NCBI GenBank assembly: GCA_050733695.1
Contig: JBOHTO010000135.1
Span: 21,244-85,243, forward strand
Origin: JBOHTO01 sp050733695
GTDB lineage: Bacteria; Gemmatimonadota; Gemmatimonadetes; Gemmatimonadales; Gemmatimonadaceae
Reading direction: 5' to 3'
Length of the DNA stretch: 64,000 bases
This document shows, one piece after another, positions 35,712 through 44,201 of the stretch (positions are counted from its first letter, which is position 1; each line of letters opens with the position of its first letter). Below the pieces are notes generated by a model. The model searched no databases. It was not told the DNA's origin and was given only the letters and a program-made list of their open reading frames with translations. A program made the translations under genes and the position numbers.

Positions 35712-38105
35712 TCAGCCACCGGTGATCGGGGCGAGGCGCTGCTCCTCGATCCATCCCTCGCGTACAGCGTCGATGCTGATCAGGGCCCACTCGCCTCTGC
35801 GCTCGACCACTCGTACGACCTTTCCTTCCTCGACCACCGACACGCGCTCGGCACCCAGAGCGGGAATCGATCGGAGCTCCGAGTGGTCGGTGACGACGGT
35901 GAGCCCCGGGTCCGTGAGCTGTCGCTCGACACGAATGGCCCCGACACCCATGACCAGGGCGCCAACCGCGGCGGTGCGCGCTAGTGCGACCGTGAGCGAG
36001 CCCGCATTCGGTCGCGAGCGCGCCACGCGAACGAGCGCGGCCGTACACGCGGTTACCCAGAGCAGAGCTGTGGCGATCGCCAGCGCCGCGGTAGGCAACG
36101 GCGGCACCGCGCCGGCTCCGCGCCTTGTGTCGGAACCCGCGAGCGCGAGTCGCGCGCGTGCGTCCCGTGCGAGCGGCTCCAGACGAAGCGCGCGCTGCCA
36201 TCCGATGATGGACGTGGCTGTGTCGCCCGCTGACCAGGCGGACGTCCCAAGGTTTGCCCAGGCGTCCGGTGCACGCGGGATATCGCGGGCGAGCGTGCCG
36301 AACGCGTGCTCCGCCACGCTGAACTGCCGCGCATCGTAGGCGGCGACGCCTTCGTCGAAGAGCCGCTGCGCCGCGCGCTGCGAAGGGGGGAAGGCGTGCA
36401 GACCGGCCGCCGATGCGACGCAGCCCAGCATGACGACCAGTCCGACATGCTTCAGATCGATCGCACCACGCACTCGCGCCTCGCGGTCCACGGCCTCATA
36501 GACCGCCACAGCCCGTTCGGCCGCCCGCGCAACGCTTGGCGCGGCGGCCGAGAAGGCCGCGCTGTCCAGCTCGGCGAGCAGGATCTCCGCCGCCATCGCG
36601 ACGTCGGGCGACACACCCGCACGCCGGAGCATGCGAGCGAACGAGCCACGGCGCACGAGCGCATCCGGCGTGAGCCGCAGCCGATTGGCGAGCGCGCCCA
36701 GAAAACTGCGACGGATGCGGAGCGGGTGGGCTCGCTGCCCGGCACGAGCGCTGTCGCGCAGGTCAGCCAGCGCCGAGCGCTTGCGAATTCCCGGGCGGTA
36801 TTTCCGTCGCGCGCCCAGCGTCAGCGCCGGCAGCGGAGCCACGACGAGCAGAAGCCAGAAGCCGGGACGGTCGTGCAATGGCACACCCACCGGCCCACGG
36901 AATTCGCGCCGGAGCGGGAGGAAGGTTTGCGGGCGCGTTTCGGTCTCGCTCGCGGCGAGCCCTCCCGGCAGGACGCGCAACGTCAATGCGCTCGTCGCTG
37001 CCATCTCGTAGCGCTCCGTCGCCGGATTGAAGAAGGCGTATGTGATGGGCGGGATGTCGAGCCGCCCCGCCAGCTTCGGAGTCACAATCCAGTCGAATTC
37101 CTTGGATCCGCGCACCGTCGTACCGGAATCGATCTCGACACGCTCCTCACCCTGGATCGCGCTCGCCCGCGGTATGGCGATCTCCGGGCGCGGGAACAGT
37201 TTCACGTTCCCGCTGCCGGAGACGGTGACGGTGAGCACCGTGGGGTCGCCCACACGGGCAGTGGAGTCGACGCGCGCGCTGATCCGCATGTCTCCCACCG
37301 CGCCCGAATAGCCGGAGGGCCGGCCTTGCAGGGGGGCCTCGACGGCAACGAGTTGCAATGTGTCGGTGAACAGTTCCCGGCTCTCTTCCTTGCTGAAGAA
37401 ACTGAAGAGGCGCGGCAGGGAGAATGCAAGCCGCGCAGGAGGAATCACGTGCGTTCCCGATGTGAGGGGGAAGAGCCCGCGCTGGAACACCGGAACCTCC
37501 TGGCATTCGCCGCGCGCTCCGGCAACGAAGCCGCGCACGAATGGCAGTTCGTACACGAGCATGGCGCGCATCTCCGGAGGGAAGAACTCGGGGTTCCGCC
37601 GCATGCGCGATCGGATCGAGTCGTCGACGAATGCAGCGGCCTGATACGTCGTCTGCTCTCCCACGTAAACCGTGTCGGGAACGGTGATGGCTCGAAAGGT
37701 GATCCCCTCGCCATCGTCGCCGGCTGCGCTGGCCATGATCGCGGGCGTCGAATCGCCGCCCGGACGCGCCCCAACGTCGATACGGATCGGGGCCGAACGC
37801 GCAACCGCGCCCCCCCGCCTGGCCTCGAACGGAGGAATCACGAAGGATCCGGTGCTGGGGGTCGAGATGGTGTAGCGATACTCGTCAAGCGACCACTGCC
37901 GCCCCTGTCGGTCGGTCGTGACATGCGGAGTGGCCGAGGATCGCGCCAGGGTGAAGGGATGAAGATCAGGGATGCTGATCCGGGGTGAGGCCGTTCCGCG
38001 GGCACGCGCCTCGACCGTGAGGACGATGGGCTCGCACGCGCCGGCCGTCTGCGGTGCGCTCGCCGTGATGGTGAGCTGCGCGAGTACGACCAGGAGACCG
38101 CTCAC
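35712..38105 (-). CDS. BatD-BatE fusion: membrane protein with TPR and SH3-like tail
   Basis: 797 residues, GTG start 38103-38105 (TAGTG overlap with batBC). A short signal sequence precedes several BatD-type beta domains (about 15-400, e.g. FRAITVPDTVYVGEQTTY). A membrane segment is near 420 (GFWLLLVVAPLPALTLG). A cytoplasmic helical region, further membrane segments, TPR-like repeats (EHAFGTLARDIPRAPDAWANLG) and a terminal SH3-like domain (EGKVVRVVERRGEWALISI) follow. Elsewhere BatD and BatE are separate genes. Bat proteins form a membrane complex with MoxR ATPases and are linked to envelope stress or aerotolerance; the exact task is unknown. Confidence 0.88.
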   Translation of the reverse strand: MSGLLVVLAQLTITASAPQTAGACEPIVLTVEARARGTASPRISIPDLHPFTLARSSATPHVTTDRQGRQWSLDEYRYTISTPSTGSFVIPPFEARRGGAVARSAPIRIDVGARPGGDSTPAIMASAAGDDGEGITFRAITVPDTVYVGEQTTYQAAAFVDDSIRSRMRRNPEFFPPEMRAMLVYELPFVRGFVAGARGECQEVPVFQRGLFPLTSGTHVIPPARLAFSLPRLFSFFSKEESRELFTDTLQLVAVEAPLQGRPSGYSGAVGDMRISARVDSTARVGDPTVLTVTVSGSGNVKLFPRPEIAIPRASAIQGEERVEIDSGTTVRGSKEFDWIVTPKLAGRLDIPPITYAFFNPATERYEMAATSALTLRVLPGGLAASETETRPQTFLPLRREFRGPVGVPLHDRPGFWLLLVVAPLPALTLGARRKYRPGIRKRSALADLRDSARAGQRAHPLRIRRSFLGALANRLRLTPDALVRRGSFARMLRRAGVSPDVAMAAEILLAELDSAAFSAAAPSVARAAERAVAVYEAVDREARVRGAIDLKHVGLVVMLGCVASAAGLHAFPPSQRAAQRLFDEGVAAYDARQFSVAEHAFGTLARDIPRAPDAWANLGTSAWSAGDTATSIIGWQRALRLEPLARDARARLALAGSDTRRGAGAVPPLPTAALAIATALLWVTACTAALVRVARSRPNAGSLTVALARTAAVGALVMGVGAIRVERQLTDPGLTVVTDHSELRSIPALGAERVSVVEEGKVVRVVERRGEWALISIDAVREGWIEEQRLAPITGG

Positions 38106-39811
38106 TACCAGTCCTTCCCCGTGGGGGGCGGCTGTGGGGACGATTCCCTTTGCTCCCGCGCCTGCACCTCGCGCTCCTCGCGCGCGGCGCTGTTGAGAAG
38201 CTGCTCGGCGCGTTGCCGCCCGAGGTCGCCCGATGGCTGCGGCGTCGGCGGACCCCGATCGGCTGTCTGCGGTGCTGGCGACGGTTCGTCCTCATCGCCC
38301 CCGCCGCCTCCTCCGCCGCCGCTGTTCTCCTTCTCGCGCAGCGCAAGCTCGTAGTTCCACTTCGCGTCGCCATCGCCGGAGCGCATGAGCAGGACCGTCT
38401 TGTAGGTGGCGAGCGCCGCGTCCAGCGGCGCTGTGGCAGCATCGCCCTCGGCCCTGCGCCCCTGCACGAGGTGAGCGAGACCCAGGTTGAACAGTGACCG
38501 GTAGCGCAGCTCGGGCTCCGTAGCGCGTGTCGTGCGCTCGAGGGCCTCCGCTGCAGCGGCCAGCGAATCGGCTGCGAGGAGTGCGGTGCCCAGGTTGTAG
38601 ATCATCTCCGGGCGCGGATCATTCGGCGAGACAGCCTCGCGGAACAGTGCAACGGCGCGCGGATACTGTTTCGCGCGGTACGCGCGCGCCGCTTCCGCGG
38701 CGGGCCCTCCACACGCGAGCGCAGAGCTCAATGACAGTGCAAGCATCGCCGCCGCCGCGCCACGCGGCAGCGCTGTCGTGGCCGCGGCTGGCTCGCGCCG
38801 CCGGCGTCCACGACGCTCGGCGAGCGCCGTGTCGACGAGCAGCAGGAGCAGCGCCGGCAGGAGGAAGAGCTGGTAGCGGAGCCTGCGTTCGCTGCCGGCG
38901 GCGGTCGCGCGCTGCTGCGTGCGCAACCCGGAAAGCGCGCGGCGAACGCGGCCCGCCTTGTCAGTCGCGTCCGCCGCGATGAAGACGCCCTCCGCCTCCT
39001 CGGCGGCCGCCCTCAGCAGCTCCGGGCTGTAGCGTGTGACGACGATGTTGCCCTGGTCATCGCGCTTGAACGTGGGCGTGCGGCCCCTCCCCTCGCGAAT
39101 GGGTATTCTCCCACCTTCGGTGGTGCCGAAGCCGACCGTCACGAGCATGATGCCCTTCTCCGCCGCGAGGCGGGCAGCAGCACGCACGTCCTCCTCGGGC
39201 TCGAACGCTTCGCCGTCGCTCATGACCACCAGCGCGCGATCGCTCCCCGTGTTGGTCGCGAGGAGCAGTGCGACGCCCTGCCGAATGGTGCGCGAGAGCG
39301 AGCTTCCCGCCTGGCCCACGACCGAAGGATCAAGGTTGTCGAGGTACAGGTCCAGCGCTGCATCGTCGAGCGTGAGGGGGGTGAGGATGTAGCTCCGCCC
39401 TGCGAAGGCGATGAGACCGACCCGGTCGCCGCTCGAGAGAGCGCGCAGCCGCCGGACTTCCTGTTTCATGCGCGTGAGCCGGTTCGGCTCGACGTCGGCC
39501 GCCATCATCGAGAGCGACGCATCGAGAGCGAGGACGAGGTCGATGCCCTCCCCCCGGATGACGGTCTGCTCCACTCCCCATCGGGGGCCGGCGACGGCCA
39601 CGCCGGCAAGGAGCGCGGCAAGCGCGAGTACGACAGCGCGCCAGCGCGGTGCCCTGAGTGCGCTCTGGGGCACCAGCCTGGAGACGATATCGATGCTTCC
39701 CAGCCGTGCGAGTCGTGCGCGCCTGCGCCTGTAGGCGGCGATCACGAGCGCGGCGAGCGCGAGCGGGAGCACAACGGCAACCGCCAGAAGCAGTGGATGG
39801 TCGAAGACCAT
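38105..39811 (-). CDS. BatB-BatC fusion: VWA-domain membrane protein with TPR tail
   Basis: 568 residues from ATG 39809-39811, two bases after batA. N-terminal helices (LLLAVAVVLPLALAALVIAAY and VVLALAALLAGVAVAGP) flank the region before a VWA domain with a MIDAS site, DASLSM and MSDGE. A third helix (LFLLPALLLLLVDTALAE, about 320) and a lipobox-like ALACGG precede TPR repeats (BatC part, about 380-490). The tail is Gly/Glu/Pro-rich. The fusion puts the metal-ion adhesion domain and TPR scaffold in one chain. Confidence 0.88.
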   Translation of the reverse strand: MVFDHPLLLAVAVVLPLALAALVIAAYRRRRARLARLGSIDIVSRLVPQSALRAPRWRAVVLALAALLAGVAVAGPRWGVEQTVIRGEGIDLVLALDASLSMMAADVEPNRLTRMKQEVRRLRALSSGDRVGLIAFAGRSYILTPLTLDDAALDLYLDNLDPSVVGQAGSSLSRTIRQGVALLLATNTGSDRALVVMSDGEAFEPEEDVRAAARLAAEKGIMLVTVGFGTTEGGRIPIREGRGRTPTFKRDDQGNIVVTRYSPELLRAAAEEAEGVFIAADATDKAGRVRRALSGLRTQQRATAAGSERRLRYQLFLLPALLLLLVDTALAERRGRRRREPAAATTALPRGAAAAMLALSLSSALACGGPAAEAARAYRAKQYPRAVALFREAVSPNDPRPEMIYNLGTALLAADSLAAAAEALERTTRATEPELRYRSLFNLGLAHLVQGRRAEGDAATAPLDAALATYKTVLLMRSGDGDAKWNYELALREKENSGGGGGGGGDEDEPSPAPQTADRGPPTPQPSGDLGRQRAEQLLNSAAREEREVQAREQRESSPQPPPTGKDW

Positions 39812-39813
39812 GT

Positions 39814-40806
39814 TCACGGCAGCGGACCGCGCCACGCGAGCAGCCCGATCTCGAGAACGAGAGCGACCAGGGCGAAGGTGAGAGGAATTGTGTACTGCTC
39901 CGTGTAGCGGACGTAACTGCGTGTGCGCACGGGCACCCGCTCGAGACGGTCTATCTGCTGATAGATGGCCTGAAGTGCCGCGGCGTCACGCGCGCGGAAG
40001 TAGCGCCCGTCCGTGATCTCGGCCACATCGCGCAACAGGTCCTCGTCGATTCGAACCGGGCGGTTCTCGTAGCGGAGCCCGAAGATGCCCCGCCCCACCG
40101 GAACCGGCGCCATGCCCTCCGTCCCCACGCCGATCGTGTATATCCTGATGTCGAACTCGGCGGCCGCTCGCGCGGCCGTGCGGGGATCGATCGCACCACG
40201 ATTGTTCTCGCCATCCGTGAGCAGGACCATGACGCGCGAGTTTCCCGGCGCGTTGCGCAGGCGGTTGGCCGCGGTGGCGATCGCGGTGCCGATCGCCGTG
40301 CCGTCCTCGAGCTGACCCGCGCTGAGGTTGCTCACCGCCGCATCGACGACCGGATAATCCGTCGTGAGCGGCACCTGTGTCAACGCTTCGCCGGCGAACG
40401 CAACAACGCCGATCCGATCGCTCCGTCGCTGAGCAATGAACTGGCGAACCTTCTCCTTTGCGACCTCTAGCCGATTCTGCGGCTGAAAATCCTGCGCCAG
40501 CATCGAGCTCGATAGATCCATGACGATCACGATGTTGATTCCCTCGCTGGTCACGGTCTCGGCGCTCGCACCCGTGCGCGGCCGGGCCAGGGCGACGACT
40601 ACGGCTGCGAGCATCAGGTTGCGCAGGAGAAACATGACCTTCGGCGCCATGCGGCCGGCGCGCGGCCCGCGCGCCAGCGTTCCTGCACGGGAGAACGTGA
40701 TGGCCGCGGGACGGTGCCGGGAACGCCACCACCACCAGAGCGGAAGCAGCAGGAGGAAGAGCAGCATCCACGGCGCTTCGAGCTCGAGCGAACCGAGGCG
40801 GATCAT
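39814..40806 (-). CDS. batA: BatA: VWA-domain membrane protein
   Basis: 330 residues from ATG 40804-40806, which forms ATGA with the gene before it. Two N-terminal helices, a VWA domain with full MIDAS (MDLSSSM, the Thr in PLTTD, LLTDGENNRG) and a C-terminal helix (IPLTFALVALVLEIGLLAW). The FFxxEG-type region expected for BatA is replaced by SRAGTLARGPRAG-like basic sequence. Paralogue of the VWA part of the next gene; the two probably pair in the membrane. Confidence 0.92.
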   Translation of the reverse strand: MIRLGSLELEAPWMLLFLLLLPLWWWWRSRHRPAAITFSRAGTLARGPRAGRMAPKVMFLLRNLMLAAVVVALARPRTGASAETVTSEGINIVIVMDLSSSMLAQDFQPQNRLEVAKEKVRQFIAQRRSDRIGVVAFAGEALTQVPLTTDYPVVDAAVSNLSAGQLEDGTAIGTAIATAANRLRNAPGNSRVMVLLTDGENNRGAIDPRTAARAAAEFDIRIYTIGVGTEGMAPVPVGRGIFGLRYENRPVRIDEDLLRDVAEITDGRYFRARDAAALQAIYQQIDRLERVPVRTRSYVRYTEQYTIPLTFALVALVLEIGLLAWRGPLP

Positions 40807-41825
40807 GCGGCTGCCTTGTGCTGCTCGTCTGCCTGCGCCAGCGCGGCCGCGCGCTCCGCGGTCTCGACGTCGGCGACGATCGAGCGCGCGCCGCGGCCCA
40901 GGTCGCGCGCGTGTGCACCGCTCGCGGGTCGCCTGGCGAACTTGATGAGGTCCGCGTCTTCCAGGACCGTGCGCAAGCGGTCGCCTGGCACCACGTTCGT
41001 CTCGCGCAGCGCGAGAAGGAGCTCCAAGGTAGTGAGCGATGTTGGAGCTGCGCGGTATCGCGCGGCGAGATAGTCGCGCAGCACCTCCACCATGAGGGCC
41101 ACGTACCGGCCTCGCTCCCCGGCATCGACCAGGCCGAGGGCTTCGATACGGGCGAACTCCCGCTCGGCTACCTCGTAGGCATCGGGTCCCGTGTCGACGA
41201 TCGCCAGTCGGCGGCGACGACGGCGCCACCACCACCAGCCCAGCGCGATGAGCGCGGCCAGGAGGACGGCGGCGAGGAGGTAGTACCACCACGGCATCGC
41301 ATCGATGAGAAGTTCGCGCGCCGGTTTCGGTTCGACTGATCCGCTGTCCGCCGCGGCGGGAAGTACGCTGCGAACGAACACGGCCGCTTCGGCCAGTGAG
41401 ACCCGGCGTTCGGCACCACGCAACCGCACGATCACGTCGCCAAGCAGCACCGGCTGCGGCCCCGTGTCCCAGGCGGCGACGCGATAGGACGCCGTCCGAT
41501 CGACGTCGCGACCCGTGGCGCCGTCGCGGACCGTGCGGGGATCGAGCGCCTCGACCGCCGACAGGGAATCGGGTCCTTCGGGGAACTCGATCGTCGCACC
41601 TTCCGGGGCGCGGATGCGCACGGCGACAAGGAACGGATCCCCGACCGTCACCGTGTCCGGCCGGACGACGACGGCGCGCTGAACCGGGAAATCTCCTGCC
41701 TGTGCGCGTGCATTGCCGCCCGGCGCGGCGGCGAGAACGCCGGCGAGCAGGATGGCCGAGCGGCACGAGGCACCGCGACGCAGCCGACATGTGCGCCGCA
41801 CGTCACTCGCGAGACGGGAGCGCAT
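40803..41825 (-). CDS. Exported BatD-like/DUF4381-type membrane protein
   Basis: 340 residues, ATG 41823-41825 (ATGA with DUF58 gene). A signal peptide ends near GNARAQAG. An extracytoplasmic beta domain (PDTVTVGDPFLVAVRI, as in BatD) follows, then one helix (YYLLAAVLLAALIALGWWWW), then a cytoplasmic helical domain with LRDYLAARYRAAP and FARRPASG. That arrangement is seen in proteins between DUF58 and BatA genes in other phyla. It may link MoxR/DUF58 in the cytoplasm to BatD outside. Confidence 0.82.
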   Translation of the reverse strand: MRSRLASDVRRTCRLRRGASCRSAILLAGVLAAAPGGNARAQAGDFPVQRAVVVRPDTVTVGDPFLVAVRIRAPEGATIEFPEGPDSLSAVEALDPRTVRDGATGRDVDRTASYRVAAWDTGPQPVLLGDVIVRLRGAERRVSLAEAAVFVRSVLPAAADSGSVEPKPARELLIDAMPWWYYLLAAVLLAALIALGWWWWRRRRRRLAIVDTGPDAYEVAEREFARIEALGLVDAGERGRYVALMVEVLRDYLAARYRAAPTSLTTLELLLALRETNVVPGDRLRTVLEDADLIKFARRPASGAHARDLGRGARSIVADVETAERAAALAQADEQHKAAA

Positions 41826-42859
41826 CACCGCCGGCGGGCGCGCGTCTCGCGCGCGCGGAAGAAGCGCAGGAGTGGCTGGATGTAGCCGGAATCCGTCCGC
41901 ACCGCGATCTCATCGATCGCCAGACGTCGAAGCAGGTGGCGCCGCGCGTCGCCCTCTGCCCGGATCGCCGATGCGTAGCCCGCGCGAACGGCCGAATCGC
42001 TCGTATCGATGTCGATCGTCATGCCTGTTTCGGGATCGGTGAATCGGGCGATGCCAATGTCCGGGAGCTCGGCCTCGCTCGGATCCTGGACGGTGATCGC
42101 GACCACGTCATGCTGTCGTGCGAGTCGCTTGAGCGGCCGCTCGATCTCGCCCGACAGGAAGTCGGATATCAGGAATATGATCGTGTGGTGGCCGAGCATC
42201 TTCGCGAGGTACTCCATCGCGCCGGCCAGGTCCGTTCCCGTGCCGCTCGGATCGAACACGAGGATGTCGCGAATGAGCCGCAGGACGTGCCTGCGTCCCT
42301 TCGATGGCGGTACGACGTGTTCCACCCTGTCCGTGAAGAGCAGTGCGCCGACACGATCGTTGTTGCGCACGGCCGACATGGCGAGCACGGCGGCGAGCTC
42401 CGTTGCGAGTTCGCTCTTGAACCGGGTAACGGTGCCGAAGCGTTCGGACCCGGACAGGTCCACGGCGAGCATGACGGTGAGCTCGCGCTCCTCGATGTAG
42501 CGCTTGACGAACGGGCGGCGCATGCGCGCCGTAACGTTCCAGTCGATGGTCCGCACTTCGTCGCCCGGCTGGTACTCCCTGACTTCCGCGAATTCCATCC
42601 CCTGGCCCTTGAACACCGACCGATACTCTCCCGTGAAGAGCGAGTTGACGAGGCCGCGCGTGCGCAGCTCGATCAGCTTCACCTGGCGCAGTATTTCCGG
42701 TGGCACGGTCGCGCGACGGGCTTCGGCCCGCGCGGACGCAGCCGCCGCAGGCCCCTCGACGGGAGCGTATCCGCGCTCGCGTTGCCGTACGGCCGGCTTT
42801 CCGGCCGCTTTTCCGCCCGCCCTGCTGCGCGGTGCGTCGTCGCGGGCGGCAGCGCTCAC
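41825..42859 (-). CDS. DUF58 protein of the MoxR-Bat system
   Basis: 344 residues, GTG start 42857-42859 overlapping the moxR stop. The DUF58 core shows GEYRSVFKGQGMEFAEVREY, GDEVRTIDWNVTARM and a VWA-like half with VDLSGSERFGT and FLISDFLSG. A basic, Ala-rich N-terminal tail of about 45 residues is probably disordered. DUF58 proteins accompany MoxR AAA ATPases and are thought to be their clients or adaptors. Confidence 0.93.
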   Translation of the reverse strand: MSAAARDDAPRSRAGGKAAGKPAVRQRERGYAPVEGPAAAASARAEARRATVPPEILRQVKLIELRTRGLVNSLFTGEYRSVFKGQGMEFAEVREYQPGDEVRTIDWNVTARMRRPFVKRYIEERELTVMLAVDLSGSERFGTVTRFKSELATELAAVLAMSAVRNNDRVGALLFTDRVEHVVPPSKGRRHVLRLIRDILVFDPSGTGTDLAGAMEYLAKMLGHHTIIFLISDFLSGEIERPLKRLARQHDVVAITVQDPSEAELPDIGIARFTDPETGMTIDIDTSDSAVRAGYASAIRAEGDARRHLLRRLAIDEIAVRTDSGYIQPLLRFFRARETRARRR

Positions 42860-43830
42860 GGACTCTCGATCGCCGCGAGTACGCGTCGCACGATCTCGTC
42901 GCTGGTCACCTCCTCCGCCTCGGCTTCGTAGGTCGTGAGCACGCGGTGCCGCAGCACATCGGGCGCAATCGACTTGACATCATCGGGAGTGACGAAGGAG
43001 CGCGCCCTGAGGAAGGCGTGGGCGCGCGATGCCTGCGCCAGCGCGATCGTCGCGCGCGGGCTGGCACCGAATTCTATCAGCGGCGCGAGGTCGGCCAGCC
43101 CGGCGTCGGTCGGTGAACGCGTCGCGTGCACGATGTCCACGATGTAGTCGACTATCCTTTCGTCCATGTACAGCTCGGCGATGCGTCCGCGCGCGGCCAT
43201 GATCGCCTCGGGAGTCGCGACGTGCTCCACCGATATGGGCTCGCCGCCCGCCATCCGCCGCATGATCTCCTTCTCCTCATCGCGCGTAGGATAGCCTACC
43301 CTGAGCTTCAGCATGAAGCGGTCGACCTGCGCCTCGGGGAGCGGATACGTTCCTTCCTGCTCGATGGGATTCTGCGTGGCGAGCACAAGGAAAGGTTCAT
43401 CCAGCTTGAACGTCTCCCCGCCGATCGTGACCTGTTTCTCCTGCATCGCCTCGAGCAGTGCGGCCTGGACCTTTGCCGGCGCGCGATTGATCTCGTCAGC
43501 AAGAATGATGTTGGCGAAGATCGGACCGTGCTTGACGCTGAACTTCCCCGTGGACTGATCGTAGACCATCGTGCCGAGGACGTCGGCCGGCAGCAGGTCG
43601 GGTGTGAACTGGATGCGCTGGAAGACCGTGCTTATGGTCTCGGCCAGCGTGCGCACCGTGAGCGTCTTGGCGAGCCCCGGCACGCCTTCCAGCAGCACAT
43701 GGCCGCCGGTGAGCAGGCTTATGAGCAACCGTTCGACCATGTACTCCTGGCCGACGACGCGACGGGCAACCTGTCTCTCTACCTCGTGAACGAGGGCGCT
43801 GTCAGCCGATTCCGAAACCTGTGTCGCCAC
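42856..43830 (-). CDS. moxR: MoxR-family AAA+ ATPase
   Basis: 324 residues from GTG 43828-43830 with GGGGG upstream. Walker A-like LLEGVPGLAKT, Walker B IILADEINRAP, sensor 1 ATQNPIEQEGTYPLPEAQ and sensor 2 GASPRATIAL define the MRP group. It heads the moxR-bat run and probably inserts metal or remodels the VWA proteins encoded next to it. Longer readings run through the 5' leader and are rejected. Confidence 0.95.
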   Translation of the reverse strand: MATQVSESADSALVHEVERQVARRVVGQEYMVERLLISLLTGGHVLLEGVPGLAKTLTVRTLAETISTVFQRIQFTPDLLPADVLGTMVYDQSTGKFSVKHGPIFANIILADEINRAPAKVQAALLEAMQEKQVTIGGETFKLDEPFLVLATQNPIEQEGTYPLPEAQVDRFMLKLRVGYPTRDEEKEIMRRMAGGEPISVEHVATPEAIMAARGRIAELYMDERIVDYIVDIVHATRSPTDAGLADLAPLIEFGASPRATIALAQASRAHAFLRARSFVTPDDVKSIAPDVLRHRVLTTYEAEAEEVTSDEIVRRVLAAIESP

Positions 43831-44201
43831 GCCGTGGATCCCCCGGGGAAAAGAACGTGCAGCCCTGCTGCTGGTTATTCCTGTCTGGCGCCCTTGTTTC
43901 AAGATCGGGGCCGGGCGAGCCCACCGCGAGAAGGCTGAAGTATGAATCGCGCATAGGCGCGGGGTAGCGCTTTCGTGGAAACGGCTGTAGGGTGCCAGGA
44001 CGAGAGCTCGGCGGGGCAGAAAAACCGACTTCCCCGCAGAGGTGACTGCCCTTGGGAGCGGGAAGGAGGGCATGGCCAAGTGCCGGATTCTGCTTCCCTG
44101 CGTGTGGATGACTGGAGGTGGTGACGACGTGACCGCCATCTGGATCGAAGCCGTCATGCGGTTTGAAATCCCTCGAGACAGGTCGAACACTCCACGCCGC
44201 A
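43831..44201. other. Gene-free stretch upstream of moxR
   Basis: Contains the candidate moxR promoter (43874-43902) and about 300 bases with no gene I can support. Local stems exist, for example GCGGGG (about 44009-44014) with CCCCGC (44030-44035). No tRNA, riboswitch or other known RNA family was recognised. Confidence 0.6.
43874..43902 (-). promoter_or_regulatory. Candidate promoter of the moxR-bat run
   Basis: Minus strand TTGAAA (43897-43902), a 17-base spacer, AATAAC (43874-43879), giving a leader of about 37 bases before moxR. The -10 box matches only 4 of 6 consensus bases. Confidence 0.5.

Noticed and set aside
43930..44140. Plus-strand resemblance to the 3' core of a cobalamin riboswitch (CCCCGCA, GTGACTG, GGGAAGGAGGGC)
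   Set aside because: No proper B12 box (GCCACTG), and the plus strand has no gene to control because the downstream gene is convergent. The match is too weak.
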